From an uncultured Campylobacterales bacterium (GTDB lineage Bacteria; Campylobacterota; Campylobacteria; Campylobacterales; Arcobacteraceae): 64,000 bases of DNA. The stretch covers positions 248,001 through 312,000 of the forward strand of contig CANLWY010000001.1 in NCBI GenBank assembly GCA_947494995.1, in the 5' to 3' direction. The translations under genes were made by a program, and so were the position numbers. The notes beneath the pieces are model-generated. The model made no database searches. It was not told where the DNA came from and worked only from the letters and a program-made list of their open reading frames with translations. Positions 26,293 through 36,883 of this stretch are shown here, in pieces. Numbering within the stretch: position 1 is the stretch's first letter; each line of letters begins with the position of its first letter.

Positions 26293-29200
26293 TTAATCTT
26301 CTAACTCATCAGAATAGTCAGCTGCTGCCATTCTTGTTAATTGTCTATATCTATATTGTGCATCTTTTTTATTTTGTTCTAATAAAAAGTCAGCTTTTTC
26401 TGGATTTAATTTTTTTAATGATCTATATCTATTTTCTCTTAATAAGAAATCTTCATATATATCCCATTTTGGTTTTTTACCAGAAATCTTGATTGGGTTT
26501 TTACCTTCTTCAATTTTTCGAGGGTCAAAAGTATAAATTGGCCAATATCCACAATCTGTTGCCATTTGTCCTTGGTCAACTGATTTCATTAGTCCACCTT
26601 GAATACCATGTGCAATACAAGGAGAATAGCAAATGATTAGTGACGGTCCATCATACTCTTCTGCTTCTTTCATAGCTTGTACAGCTTGTTTTTGATTAGC
26701 TCTAGAGTTAATTTGTGCAACATAAATATTTCCATAAGTCATAGAGATATAACCTAAGTCTTTCTTAGCACTTTGTTTTCCATCATTTGTAAAGTCTGCA
26801 ATAGAACCAGTTCTTGCTGATTTAGAAGATTGTCCACCAGTATTTGAGTAAACTTCTGTATCAACAACAAGAATATTTACATTTTCACCAGTTGAAAGTA
26901 CATGGTCAACTCCACCATAACCGATGTCATAAGCCCAACCGTCTCCACCAATCATCCATTGTGATTTTCTAACGATATACTTTTTAAGGTCATATAAATC
27001 TTGAACTCCTGGTAAGTCTAGGTTTTGTTCTAATTGAGGAACCATTTTGTCTCTAATCTCTTGAGTCATTTTACCATTTGATCTATTCTCTAACCACTCT
27101 TTATACAATGCTTTAAGAGGATTAGTTACTTCTTCCATAGTATCTTCCATGATTCTACCCATTCTGTTTCTGATAGTCTCATTTGCAGCATGCATACCAT
27201 AACCAAACTCAGCTGTATCTTCAAACAGTGAATTAGCCCATGCTGGACCTTCACCTTTATCATTTTTAGTATAAGGAGTAGATGGTGCTGATGCAGAATA
27301 AATAGAAGTACATCCTGTAGCATTCGCAATCATCATTCTATCACCAAATAGTTGCGTAGCTAGTGTAATATATGGAGTCTCTCCACATCCAGGACATGCA
27401 GAGTGGAACTCAAATAGAGGTTTAGCAAATTGTGAACCTTGAACTGTTTCTGTTTTAACTAAGTGATCTTTATAAGTTACTTTATCAAATAAGTAGTCTG
27501 CATTTTCTTGTTCACCTTGGTCAGCCATATTATTATATGGAACCATTTTAAGAGATTTCTCTTTTGTAGGACAGATATCAACACAAACATTACATCCCGT
27601 ACAGTCTAAAATAGAAACTTGAATTTTATATTTTAGACCAGAATCTTTAGTTCCTTTAGCTTTAGAGTCTAAAGAGTGTTCTTTTACACCTTCTGGTGCA
27701 TTTTCAAACTCTTCTTCATCCATTAAAAATGGCCTAATTACTGCGTGAGGACACTCAAATGCACATTGGTTACATTGGATACAAGTATCTTCAATCCATT
27801 CAGGAACCATAGTTGCGATTCCTCTTTTTTCGTATTTTGTTGTACCATTTTCCCATGTACCATCTTCTCTATCTGTAAAGATTGAAACTGGTAATTCATC
27901 ACCTTTCGCAGCATTTACAACTTTTGCAAAGTTTTCAACAAAGTCATTACCTTTGTATTCAGAGTTAACAACTAATGCCCCACCTTCAAGATTAGACCAT
28001 GATGGGTCAACATCAACTTTTACAATTCCACCTTCACCTGCATCAATTGCATCGTGGTTCATTGCAACAATTTGGTCACCTTTATTACCATAAGCTTTTG
28101 CTGCGTACTCTTTCATGTATTCTTTAGCTGTTTCATAATCAATAACTTCTGCAAGTTTAAAGAAAGCTGCTTGCATAATAGTATTTGTTCTTGTACCTAA
28201 ACCAATATCTCTTGCTAGTTTAGTGGCATTGATGATATAAAAATTAACTTTCTTGTCAGCTAGAATCTTTTTAACTCTATCAGGAATTCTAGGAATTAAT
28301 TCTTCTGGTGAGTAGATTGAATTAAGTAAGAATGTTCCACCTTCTCTAATTTCATCAATCATCTCATATTGTTCTAAATAAACTTCTTTTGAACAAGCAA
28401 CAAAAGCAGGAGTTGATACAAGGTAAGTTGATCTAATAGGATTTTTTGAAAACCTTAAGTGTGACCTTGTATATCCTCCTGATTTTTTAGAGTCATATGC
28501 AAAATATGCTTGTGCATATAAGTCAGTTTTATCACCAATAATTTTTACTGAGTTTTTATTTGCACCAACAGTACCATCTGCACCAAGGCCATAGAATAAG
28601 CACTCATTTACTTCTTCTGTAACTGCAATATGTTCACCAACTTCAATAGAAGTAAATGTTACGTCATCATTGATACCAAGTGTAAAGTTATCTTTTGGAG
28701 TTTGTGCCGCTAAATTGTCATATAGTGCAATAATATGTGAAGGAGGAACATCTTTAGAAGATAATCCATATCTACCACCAATAATCTTTGGTTGCTTTTC
28801 TTCATTGTAAAATACTGATTTAATATCTAAGAATAATGGTTCAGCTAGTGAACCAGGTTCTTTTGTTCTATCAATAACACAGATTCTTTCAACAGACTCT
28901 GGTAAAACATTCATAAAATATTTAGCTGAAAATGGTCTAAACAGGTGAACTGTTAATAAACCAACTTTTCTGCCTTCTACTTTTTGTAAGTAGTCAATAG
29001 TCTCTTTAATAGTTTCTGTTACAGAACCCATTGCTATAATAATATCAGTTGCATCTTTAGCACCATAGTAAGTAAATGGTGCATATTCTCTTCCTGTAAT
29101 TTTAGAGATTTCTTGCATATAATCATTTACAATGTCAGGAACAGCATCATAAAACTTGTTACATGCTTCTCTCCCTTGAAAGTAGATATCATCATTTTGT

Positions 29201-29856
29201 GCAGTACCTCTAGTAATAGGAGATTCTGGATTTAGTGAAGTATCTCTAAATTTTTGAACAGCTTCTTTATCTAGAAGTCTATCAAATTCTGCATAATCCA
29301 TAACTTCAATTTTATTAATCTCATGTGAAGTTCTAAATCCGTCAAAGAAATGCAAGAAAGGAACTCTACCTTTAACAGCAGCCAAGTGAGCTACTCCACC
29401 TAAATCCATAACCTCTTGTACTGAACCAGTTGCAAGCATGGCAAAACCTGTTGCTCTAGCACTCATTACATCTTGGTGATCACCAAAGATTGACAATGCA
29501 TGTGCAGCAAGGGCTCTTGCTGTAACATGGATAACACCAGGTAGTAATTGCCCTGCAACTTTATACATATTTGGAATTTTTAATAGTAAACCTTGAGATG
29601 CAGTATAAGTAGTAGTTAAAGCACCAGCTTGCAAAGAACCGTGAAAAGTTCCTGCTGCACCAGCTTCAGATTGCATTTCAATAACTTTTGGGATTCCTCC
29701 AAAAAGGTTTTTTTTCCCTTGTGTCGCCCATTTTTCAGTATTGTCACCCATTTGAGATGATGGAGTAATAGGGTACACTCCTGCTACTTCTGTAAATGCA
29801 TATGAAACATATGCAGCAGCTTCGTTACCGTCCATTGTAGCAAATTTCTTAGACAT
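26293..29856 (-). CDS. nifJ: Pyruvate:ferredoxin (flavodoxin) oxidoreductase
   Basis: Converts pyruvate and CoA to acetyl-CoA and CO2 with reduction of ferredoxin or flavodoxin. It is a single fused chain of 1187 residues. The N-terminal pyrimidine-binding and gamma-type domains are present. Two ferredoxin-like motifs follow, starting at C692 (CIQCNQCAFECP) and C752 (CTGCNVCVDICP). The C-terminal TPP domain has GCTSIYSASAPSTPYT and GGDGWAYDIGYGGVDH. This is the essential oxygen-sensitive entry to the TCA cycle in Campylobacterota (named por in some genomes). Confidence 0.96.
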   Translation of the reverse strand: MSKKFATMDGNEAAAYVSYAFTEVAGVYPITPSSQMGDNTEKWATQGKKNLFGGIPKVIEMQSEAGAAGTFHGSLQAGALTTTYTASQGLLLKIPNMYKVAGQLLPGVIHVTARALAAHALSIFGDHQDVMSARATGFAMLATGSVQEVMDLGGVAHLAAVKGRVPFLHFFDGFRTSHEINKIEVMDYAEFDRLLDKEAVQKFRDTSLNPESPITRGTAQNDDIYFQGREACNKFYDAVPDIVNDYMQEISKITGREYAPFTYYGAKDATDIIIAMGSVTETIKETIDYLQKVEGRKVGLLTVHLFRPFSAKYFMNVLPESVERICVIDRTKEPGSLAEPLFLDIKSVFYNEEKQPKIIGGRYGLSSKDVPPSHIIALYDNLAAQTPKDNFTLGINDDVTFTSIEVGEHIAVTEEVNECLFYGLGADGTVGANKNSVKIIGDKTDLYAQAYFAYDSKKSGGYTRSHLRFSKNPIRSTYLVSTPAFVACSKEVYLEQYEMIDEIREGGTFLLNSIYSPEELIPRIPDRVKKILADKKVNFYIINATKLARDIGLGTRTNTIMQAAFFKLAEVIDYETAKEYMKEYAAKAYGNKGDQIVAMNHDAIDAGEGGIVKVDVDPSWSNLEGGALVVNSEYKGNDFVENFAKVVNAAKGDELPVSIFTDREDGTWENGTTKYEKRGIATMVPEWIEDTCIQCNQCAFECPHAVIRPFLMDEEEFENAPEGVKEHSLDSKAKGTKDSGLKYKIQVSILDCTGCNVCVDICPTKEKSLKMVPYNNMADQGEQENADYLFDKVTYKDHLVKTETVQGSQFAKPLFEFHSACPGCGETPYITLATQLFGDRMMIANATGCTSIYSASAPSTPYTKNDKGEGPAWANSLFEDTAEFGYGMHAANETIRNRMGRIMEDTMEEVTNPLKALYKEWLENRSNGKMTQEIRDKMVPQLEQNLDLPGVQDLYDLKKYIVRKSQWMIGGDGWAYDIGYGGVDHVLSTGENVNILVVDTEVYSNTGGQSSKSARTGSIADFTNDGKQSAKKDLGYISMTYGNIYVAQINSRANQKQAVQAMKEAEEYDGPSLIICYSPCIAHGIQGGLMKSVDQGQMATDCGYWPIYTFDPRKIEEGKNPIKISGKKPKWDIYEDFLLRENRYRSLKKLNPEKADFLLEQNKKDAQYRYRQLTRMAAADYSDELED

Positions 29857-30084
29857 GTAATTTCCTTTATTATTCTATAATCTTTATTAACATATGTTCA
29901 CAATTATACCTAATTATTGCTCATATGTTCATCTTAAAAAGTAGAAAATAGTAAAAATCCTAAACTAATTAAAATATTTTTGCAAATCTTAAGATAAAGC
30001 AAGAAAATTATTATACTATTTATTTCTTATATATGTGGGGGTATTCAAGTTATTTGTATAAAAAATCAGATTTATAAGTATAAA

Positions 30085-30738
30085 TTATAAATCTGAAATA
30101 TTTTTGATGAGTTTTACAGCTTCAAGTGAGTTTGAGGCAATAAATGAAGTATGTTCTTTTAATGTCTCTTCTTTTCCATAACCACATAAAACTCCAACAG
30201 AGTTAATTCCTGCACCATTTGCAGCTATTAAATCAAGTTCAGTATCTCCAATCATCCAAATATCACTAGTTTCTTTAATATCCATTTTATCTAGTGTTGT
30301 ATGGATTGGTTCGGGATGAGGTTTAGGGTGTTCAACATGTTCTCGTCCTGTAACATGTTCAAAATACTGCTTTATATCCATATGCTCTAGAAGTTGTTCA
30401 CTATAAAGACCTGTCTTTGTTGTAACAATTGAAAGTCTTGCAAATGTATTTGCAAGTTCAATAGCCTCTTTTGCAAACTCTAAAAGCTCAGTTTGTTGTT
30501 TTGAAATTACTTTATATCTATCTTTATAGGCTTCTACATAATCCCAAACAATCTCTTGTGGTACGCCTAATTCTTGATACATGATATCTAAAGGATGACC
30601 AATTAAAGACTTTATATCTTCTTCGTTTCCACTAAAATTAAAGTCAAGTTTTTCAAATGTATGATAAAAAGTTGAAACTATCGCATCTGTTGAATCGATA
30701 AGTGTTCCATCTAAATCAAAAAGAATAATCTTTTCCAA
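30085..30738 (-). CDS. HAD-family phosphatase (phosphoglycolate phosphatase-like)
   Basis: A haloacid-dehalogenase hydrolase of about 217 residues. Motif I is LFDLDGTLIDS, motif II is the IVTTK region, and motif III/IV is the lysine and MIGDTELDLIAA. The preferred start is the TTG at 30738, with AAGGTG seven bases upstream, giving MEKIILFDLDGTL. The longer open frame from 30792 adds residues without a good ribosome-binding site. Gph-like phosphoglycolate phosphatase or PpaX-like pyrophosphatase are the likely roles. It lies downstream of a binding-protein gene on the same strand. Confidence 0.78.
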   Translation of the reverse strand: MEKIILFDLDGTLIDSTDAIVSTFYHTFEKLDFNFSGNEEDIKSLIGHPLDIMYQELGVPQEIVWDYVEAYKDRYKVISKQQTELLEFAKEAIELANTFARLSIVTTKTGLYSEQLLEHMDIKQYFEHVTGREHVEHPKPHPEPIHTTLDKMDIKETSDIWMIGDTELDLIAANGAGINSVGVLCGYGKEETLKEHTSFIASNSLEAVKLIKNISDL

Positions 30739-30838
30739 ATATACACCTTGTAATATTTTAAATTTTGAAATGAAGTTTAGTATATTATTCATTATAAATA
30801 GATATAAGATTATAATTAGTTATATATGGGGCAAAAAA

Positions 30839-32338
30839 TTAGGGTTTAATCCAGTCCTTATGGTTGTGCCATATACCTGTAAATTGAGGTTCAATGTTTT
30901 TTATATCTTTATTTACAGTGGTTATAGTATTGGGAATATACAAAAAGAGATAAGGAACATCTTCTGCAATTTTCTTAAATATTTTTTTATAATTATTTGA
31001 GAGTTCTTCTCTGTTAATAGTAACTTCTGCTTCTTCAATAAGTTCATCAACCTCTTTATTATTGTAACCTACTAAATTAAAACCACCCTTTTTATCTTGA
31101 TTTGAGTGCCATAAAGGTTTTGCATCAGGTACAAGAGCTAATCCCCAACCAAGAAGAATTGCTTCAAAGTTTCTTGGGTTTACCACTGTATTTAAAAATG
31201 CTTGCCACTCCATAACTCTAATTTTCATTTTTATTCCAGCTTTTGCTAATTGGTATTGCATAATTTCAGCTGCATTCCTTCTAATATCATTTCCTGTATT
31301 TGTTACAACTTCAAACTCAAAGGGATTATTCTTATCAAAGCCTAGTTCTTTTAAAAGAGTTTTTGCCTTTTTTATACTATATTCAAGGTTTTTAACATTT
31401 TCATTAAAAGCAAAAGTTTCAGGTAAAAAAGGTCCATTACAAATCGTACCATGTCCAAAGAATAGTATGTCAATAAGTTCTTGTCTGTTTATTGCATGGG
31501 ATAATGCTTTTCTTATTCTTATATCTTTAAACTTTTCATCTCTTAGGTTAAACCCTAAATAAGTATATCCAAAGTTAGGCTTTTCCAAAATCTTATAAAA
31601 TGACTTAAAATCTTTATTAATCTGTTTTTCTAATTGAAGGGGTTTTAGTGATGAAACATCTAATTTATGTTGTTTTTGAAATAAAAACTCGGTATTTGGA
31701 TCTGGAATATATTTGAATTTAATCTTATCAATTTTTGCTTTGCCTTCAAAATAATTTTCATTTGCATAAATAGTTACATCTTGGTTTATCTCAAACTCTT
31801 CTATATAATATGGTCCCGTACCCGTTGGCTTTTTATTAAAAAAACTTGACATAATGTTTTTTTCATCTTTCAAAATATGCCAAGGAATTATACTAAGAGT
31901 CCAGATATCAAGTGCTTTAAAGTAGGGTTTTTTATATTTTACTTCAATAGTGAAATCATCAATCATCTTAACGCTTTCAACTAATAAAAAGTTTGACTTT
32001 AATGGCGTAAATACTTTTGGACTCATAACTGTATTATAAGAGAACAATACATCTTTTGCTGTAAAAGGTTTTTTATCATGCCATTTTACATCCTCTCTTA
32101 ATTTAAACCTTAATGTAGTTTTATCAATAAATTTATAACTTTTTGCAAGTTCTGTTTTAATTTTTCCATGTTTATCATAAGTTAAAAGTCCATTAAAAAG
32201 AAAACCAGAAACACTACTACTTGCTGAATCAGCTGGTAAAATAGGATTTAATTTACTTGGACTAGAGGTCATAGATAGGTTTAATGTACTTGCTACCATT
32301 TGAGATATAAAAATTAGAATTGCTATTAGTTTTTTCAT
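30839..32338 (-). CDS. Orphan family-5 periplasmic peptide-binding protein
   Basis: A 499-residue SBP_bac_5 protein with signal peptide MKKLIAILIFISQMVAS. It starts the mature domain with the typical NLSMTSSPSKLNPILPADSA stretch and contains YKFIDKTTLRFKLREDVKWHD and KPTGTGPYYIEEF. No Dpp/Opp permease or ATPase genes adjoin it, so its transporter must be elsewhere. It is a different subgroup from the sensor-linked binding protein at 13.3 kb. Confidence 0.8.
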   Translation of the reverse strand: MKKLIAILIFISQMVASTLNLSMTSSPSKLNPILPADSASSSVSGFLFNGLLTYDKHGKIKTELAKSYKFIDKTTLRFKLREDVKWHDKKPFTAKDVLFSYNTVMSPKVFTPLKSNFLLVESVKMIDDFTIEVKYKKPYFKALDIWTLSIIPWHILKDEKNIMSSFFNKKPTGTGPYYIEEFEINQDVTIYANENYFEGKAKIDKIKFKYIPDPNTEFLFQKQHKLDVSSLKPLQLEKQINKDFKSFYKILEKPNFGYTYLGFNLRDEKFKDIRIRKALSHAINRQELIDILFFGHGTICNGPFLPETFAFNENVKNLEYSIKKAKTLLKELGFDKNNPFEFEVVTNTGNDIRRNAAEIMQYQLAKAGIKMKIRVMEWQAFLNTVVNPRNFEAILLGWGLALVPDAKPLWHSNQDKKGGFNLVGYNNKEVDELIEEAEVTINREELSNNYKKIFKKIAEDVPYLFLYIPNTITTVNKDIKNIEPQFTGIWHNHKDWIKP

Positions 32339-32383
32339 AGAGGAATTATATCTTATTCAAACTTTTAAATTTTTAGGCATAAA

Positions 32384-32411
32384 AAAAGGAGCAACTCTCG
32401 TCGCTCCTTTT
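32384..32411 (-). terminator. Terminator of the rplM-rpsI operon
   Basis: On the minus strand AAAAGGAGC pairs with GCTCCTTTT around a 10-base loop, followed by a run of seven T, directly after rpsI. Confidence 0.8.
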
Positions 32412-32450
32412 GAAAATATAATTGAAGTAAAAAACTTCTTTGAATACCAA

Positions 32451-32840
32451 TTATCTTTTTGAGAATTGAGTAGACTTTCTTGCTTTCTTTCTTCCGTATT
32501 TTTTTCTTTCAACAGATCTTGCATCTCTTGTTAATAATCCATAAGGCTTTAAGATAGTTCTGAATTGCTCATCATAAGCAACTAATGCTCTAGAAATACC
32601 ATGTCTAACAGCATCAGCTTGTGCAGAGTAACCTCCACCTAAAGTTTTTACAACAATATTTACAGAAGTTTCTTGCTTAGATACTTCTAAAGGTTGCATA
32701 ACTCTTTTTTTAATAGCTTCGTGTCCACCTAACCATGCATCTAAAGATTGACCGTTGATTGTAAGTTGACCGTTTCCGTTCTCTAACCATACTTTTGCGA
32801 TAGACGTTTTTCTTCTACCTGTTGCATATACTTTTGCCAT
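32451..32840 (-). CDS. rpsI: 30S ribosomal protein S9
   Basis: A 129-residue S9 protein. It starts [18 protein letters not shown], has the [20 protein letters not shown] core and ends in the conserved STQFSKR tail that reaches the ribosomal P site. It follows rplM after five bases, the universal L13-S9 operon. Confidence 0.97.
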   Translation of the reverse strand: MAKVYATGRRKTSIAKVWLENGNGQLTINGQSLDAWLGGHEAIKKRVMQPLEVSKQETSVNIVVKTLGGGYSAQADAVRHGISRALVAYDEQFRTILKPYGLLTRDARSVERKKYGRKKARKSTQFSKR

Positions 32841-32845
32841 TAGTC

Positions 32846-33265
32846 TTATCCTTTAATTTGCGCAGTGTGAGGGTGCTCAGCCTCTGCATATACTTTTAAT
32901 TTTTTTAACATAACTTTTCCAAGTTTTGTTTTAGGTAACATACCTCTAGTAGCTAGTTTATATAATTTTTCTGGGTTGTTTTCTAGCATGTCTGACATTT
33001 TGTGAGTTTTAGTACTTCCAAAATATCCTGAGTGTGTATAGTAATTTTTATCTTCTAATTTTGCACCTGTAAATCTTGCTTTTGAAGCATTGATAATAAT
33101 TACGTTATCTCCACAATCTACGTGAGGAGTGAATGAAGGCTTGTGCTTACCTCTTAATAATGTTGCAACTTCAGTAATAATTCTACCAAATACTTTATCT
33201 GTTGCATCAATCACTACCCAATCTCTTTCGATTTCGTTAGCTTTTGCCATTTGAGTAAATTTCAT
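32846..33265 (-). CDS. rplM: 50S ribosomal protein L13
   Basis: A 139-residue L13 protein. It contains [35 protein letters not shown] and the [10 protein letters not shown] motif. GGAGAAAATAA precedes the ATG. It is the first gene of the L13-S9 operon. Confidence 0.97.
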   Translation of the reverse strand: MKFTQMAKANEIERDWVVIDATDKVFGRIITEVATLLRGKHKPSFTPHVDCGDNVIIINASKARFTGAKLEDKNYYTHSGYFGSTKTHKMSDMLENNPEKLYKLATRGMLPKTKLGKVMLKKLKVYAEAEHPHTAQIKG

Positions 33266-33341
33266 TTATTTTCTCCGATTTTGTTAATGAGGTGGAATAG
33301 TAGTGTATTAATACTTATAAAAAGCTTAAATTAAGTAGTAT

Positions 33342-34718
33342 TTAATATTTTATTATAAATTCAGAGCCTTCATGGATTTTGCTTTTTACTTCAAGTTCAA
33401 AATTGTGAAGTTTTAGAATTGATGCTACAATAAAAAGACCTAATCCAAGAGAGTTATTCCATCCATTTTGTGACACTCTATAGAATTTTTGGTTTATCAT
33501 TCTTAAATCATTTTCGTCAATACCTATTCCTTTATCACTGACTGATATAGAGTTTGGTTCAATTTTTATGATAACATCATCTTCTGAATATTTAAGAGCA
33601 TTTTCTATTAAGTTACTAAGAGCCATAGAAAAAAGGGTTTCATCTACTTTAATATTTTTATCTTCTCCTAAAATTAGGATATCTCTATTTTTATATTTCT
33701 CTTTTAAATCAGAAAGAACCTCTTCACTTATAGCTTTAAGTGAACAGTTTGTATGTATAATTTGTTGTTTACCCTCTTCAAGTTTTAGTGTCAATCTTAA
33801 CTTGTCAATAATATGTGACATTTTATTTCCACTTGTATATATTTTATTTAAAAATTTAATTTTCATACTTTCTGGTAAATCTTTGTCATTTAAAATAGTT
33901 TCAGAATAACCTGAAATAATAGCAATAGGGTTTTTAAATTCATGGGATATTGCTGAAATGATTTCATCTTTCTGTCTATTAGCAAGTTTTAGTTTTGCAG
34001 TTTGTTTTGCTTTTTGTCTCTCTTTTTTTGAAAGTTTTATAGCAACTTTGTTTAAAAGTCGAGTGATTTTATTAAACTCTTCTGAAAATTCTGAATGTAG
34101 TTCATAGTTTGGTTTTTTATTACTCATTTCTATTAGAAAATTCAAAATAGAGTTTGTTTCAACTTTTATTTTTAAACTTAGATAGTAGGTAATTGCAAAA
34201 AATAGAATAAGAAATATTGCAATAAGTCCTATTATTTGATACACAAGTTCTCCAAAGCTTTCTTGGATCTTTTCTGTATAGTCTGCTAATCTTATATAAT
34301 AGATTGAATCATCAATAGCAATTTTTTTTGCAACATATAAAAGCTCTTGCTTTACTGTATTTGAAAATCTTATTTTCTTTCCATATCCTTCATATTTTGC
34401 ATGAATTATTTCATACCTATTTAAATGGTTCCCCATTTTTTCCTTATCTTCATCACTATCAGCAACTACATTTCCTTTTTCATCAATAATTGTAATTCTT
34501 GTACCCGTCTTATTATTAAATGTTTTTATTATGTAATCCATATTATCAACACTAATTATTGAAAAAGATAGAGCATCAATATTTTGTGATAAGTTTTTTT
34601 CTACTTGATTAAGATAATTGTTTTTTGACCAGTAATATGTTGTTACACTTATAACGATAAGCATTACAAGAAATATAAGTGAAAAGGTACGCAAAAAAAG
34701 TTGATGTATTTTTAACAA
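33342..34718 (-). CDS. Sensor histidine kinase of the phosphate system (PhosS/PhoR-like)
   Basis: A 458-residue kinase. There is a membrane helix at about 10-28, a periplasmic domain of about 125 residues, a second helix at about 155-182, a linker, H259 in the H-box (AISHEFKNPIAI) and the HATPase boxes (SDKGIGID, LGLGLFIVAS). Its start overlaps the upstream response regulator gene by seven bases. Position at the end of the pst-phoU operon points to phosphate sensing, like PhosS of C. jejuni. Unlike E. coli PhoR it has a sizeable periplasmic sensor domain. Confidence 0.83.
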   Translation of the reverse strand: MLKIHQLFLRTFSLIFLVMLIVISVTTYYWSKNNYLNQVEKNLSQNIDALSFSIISVDNMDYIIKTFNNKTGTRITIIDEKGNVVADSDEDKEKMGNHLNRYEIIHAKYEGYGKKIRFSNTVKQELLYVAKKIAIDDSIYYIRLADYTEKIQESFGELVYQIIGLIAIFLILFFAITYYLSLKIKVETNSILNFLIEMSNKKPNYELHSEFSEEFNKITRLLNKVAIKLSKKERQKAKQTAKLKLANRQKDEIISAISHEFKNPIAIISGYSETILNDKDLPESMKIKFLNKIYTSGNKMSHIIDKLRLTLKLEEGKQQIIHTNCSLKAISEEVLSDLKEKYKNRDILILGEDKNIKVDETLFSMALSNLIENALKYSEDDVIIKIEPNSISVSDKGIGIDENDLRMINQKFYRVSQNGWNNSLGLGLFIVASILKLHNFELEVKSKIHEGSEFIIKY

Positions 34719-35401
34719 AATATGTAACCTTCTCCTCTAATAGATTTAATATACTCTTTTTTATGATCAGGGTCAATCTTAGATTTTAGTCTTTTTATTG
34801 CAACATTTACAGTTTTTAATTTTTTATCAAAAGAGTCTTCCCATACAGTTTGAAGCAAATGTTCCCTAGTCATAAGTATATCTTTATTTTTTATAAATTC
34901 TAAAAGTAAATCATGTTCTAAATGTGTTAAATCAATCTCTTTTTCTTCTATATAGAATTTTTTATTTGAAGACTTATACGTTATATCTCTTATTTTTAAG
35001 ATATCAACATCATTAGAGGCTCTTCTAATAATAGCTTTAATTCTTGCTAAAGTCTCTTTTACATTAAAAGGTTTTGTAATATAATCATCAGCATAGGCAT
35101 CAAACCCTTCTAAGATATCTTCATCTCTATCTTTTGCTGTTAAGTAAACAACAGGAATGTTGTATCCTTTTTGTTTGATTGAGTTAATGAAGTCTATTCC
35201 ATCAATATTAGGAAGGTTTCTATCCATTATAATAAGGTCTATTTTTTCTTCTTCTAAAATTTTTTCAACTTTTTCATTTATACATAAAAAACCAATAGTT
35301 TCATATCCTTCTTTTTGGAGGCTATACTCTAAAAGTTCTAATATATCTTCTTCATCTTCAACTATTAAAATCAATTTATCGTTTATCTCAGTACTTTTCA
35401 T
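34712..35401 (-). CDS. Phosphate response regulator (PhosR/PhoB-like)
   Basis: A 229-residue OmpR/PhoB-type regulator. The receiver has acidic residues near 15-18, phosphorylation site D60 (IIMDRNLP) and K110 or thereabouts (ITKPFN). The winged helix (about 135-229) ends SIRGEGYIFC. It lies 24 bases downstream of phoU and overlaps its kinase gene. It is the likely binder of the GTAACC-N5-GTAAYC repeats before pstS and pstC. Confidence 0.85.
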   Translation of the reverse strand: MKSTEINDKLILIVEDEEDILELLEYSLQKEGYETIGFLCINEKVEKILEEEKIDLIIMDRNLPNIDGIDFINSIKQKGYNIPVVYLTAKDRDEDILEGFDAYADDYITKPFNVKETLARIKAIIRRASNDVDILKIRDITYKSSNKKFYIEEKEIDLTHLEHDLLLEFIKNKDILMTREHLLQTVWEDSFDKKLKTVNVAIKRLKSKIDPDHKKEYIKSIRGEGYIFC

Positions 35402-35424
35402 TTAAAATGATAACCTTTATTATC

Positions 35425-36093
35425 TTAAGCTTGTTCTATTGTTCCACCAACTTCTGCAAATACAAGTAAATTTGCAATTGCTGCTGCTCTATCAGCTGTT
35501 TTTTCTAATCTTCTTAATGAACTTAATACATCAAAGTACTCTTTTGAAAGTTCAATATCTTTTGAGATAAGCTTTAAAATGTTTTTTTCTAACATTGCAT
35601 AAAGGTCATCAGTTTTACTCTCTTCAACAGTTACTTTTTTATATCCAGCTTCAACGATTTTTTCATCAGTTTCATTAACTAATTCAACAGCTGTTTGTAA
35701 GGCAAGATTTGATGCTTTTAATAAAGGAATAGCATACTCTAAAATTGTATGATGATCTAAATCACTTGAAAAAGATTTTTTAAATGTTTTTACAAAGGTC
35801 TTTGCATTTGCACCAGCTCTTAAAAGTTCATTTGTAATCTTAAGATATGAAACCATCTCTCTTAAATCTCTAGCCTCTGGAGAATATAGTGCTAAAGTTT
35901 TAACGATTAGGTTATCAATTTCATTTGATTTCATACCAAGAGTCTTAATTGATAAATTAACCTCTTTTAACATTGATATATCATTTTCTTTAAGTGCTGA
36001 TAGAGAAATTTTATTTGCATGAACAATCTCTTGTCCTATTGCATAGATATCACTTTTTATTTGTTCTACATTTTTTGTATATGGTTGTAACAT
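35425..36093 (-). CDS. phoU: Phosphate signalling protein PhoU
   Basis: A 222-residue all-helical protein with two PhoU repeats (about 12-105 and 115-210). It has the family acidic metal-binding positions (SNEIDNLI, ADRAAAIA). It links Pst transporter status to the kinase. The start overlaps the pstB stop by one base. Confidence 0.9.
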   Translation of the reverse strand: MLQPYTKNVEQIKSDIYAIGQEIVHANKISLSALKENDISMLKEVNLSIKTLGMKSNEIDNLIVKTLALYSPEARDLREMVSYLKITNELLRAGANAKTFVKTFKKSFSSDLDHHTILEYAIPLLKASNLALQTAVELVNETDEKIVEAGYKKVTVEESKTDDLYAMLEKNILKLISKDIELSKEYFDVLSSLRRLEKTADRAAAIANLLVFAEVGGTIEQA

Positions 36094-36869
36094 TATCCAA
36101 ACCTTCCTGTAATATAATCTTCTGTTTTTTTATTTGATGGGTTTACAAAGATAGTCTCTGTTTCATCATATTCAATTAATTTTCCAAGATGGAAAAAGGC
36201 CGTATAATCTGCAACTCTTGCTGCTTGTTGCATATTGTGAGTTACTGTGATAATTGTATATTTCTTTTTTAACTCCAACATAAGTGCTTCAATTTTTTCT
36301 GTTGATATTGGGTCAAGTGCAGAAGTTGGTTCATCCATTAAGATAACCTCAGGTTTAACGGCAATTGTTCTAGCTATACAAAGTCTTTGTTGTTGGCCAC
36401 CTGAAAGCGAAGTACCTGGGTCATTTAATTTATTTTTAACTTCTTCCCAAAGTCCTGCATCTCTTAAAGATTTTTCAACTAATTCATCACACTCTTTTCC
36501 TTTTTTAGTCAGCCCATGTTTTAATGGTGCATATGCAACATTATCATAGATAGATTTTGGAAAAGGGTTTGGTTGTTGGAAAACCATTCCAATTTTTTTT
36601 CTAACTGATACTTCATCAACATCTTTATCATAAATATTTTTTTGATCAATTACAACAGAACCATCAATTTTAACAATTGAGATTAGATCATTCATTCTAT
36701 TTAAACATCTTAAGAATGTAGATTTACCACATCCTGACGGTCCAATAAGTGCTGTAATTTTATTTGCGTAAAGTGGTACTGTAATATTATGAAGAGCATG
36801 GTTGTCTCCGTACCATAAGTTTAACTCTTTTACGTTAACTTTAATATTTTTTTCTTTATTTTTACCCAT
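36093..36869 (-). CDS. pstB: Phosphate ABC transporter ATP-binding protein
   Basis: A 258-residue ATPase. Walker A is GPSGCGKST, the Q-loop is [16 protein letters not shown], the signature is LSGGQQQR, Walker B is [13 protein letters not shown] and the switch histidine is TVTHNM. It is nearly the size of E. coli PstB (257). It lies between pstA and phoU in a tight operon. Confidence 0.96.
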   Translation of the reverse strand: MGKNKEKNIKVNVKELNLWYGDNHALHNITVPLYANKITALIGPSGCGKSTFLRCLNRMNDLISIVKIDGSVVIDQKNIYDKDVDEVSVRKKIGMVFQQPNPFPKSIYDNVAYAPLKHGLTKKGKECDELVEKSLRDAGLWEEVKNKLNDPGTSLSGGQQQRLCIARTIAVKPEVILMDEPTSALDPISTEKIEALMLELKKKYTIITVTHNMQQAARVADYTAFFHLGKLIEYDETETIFVNPSNKKTEDYITGRFG

Positions 36870-36883
36870 AATCTTTTATTTCC

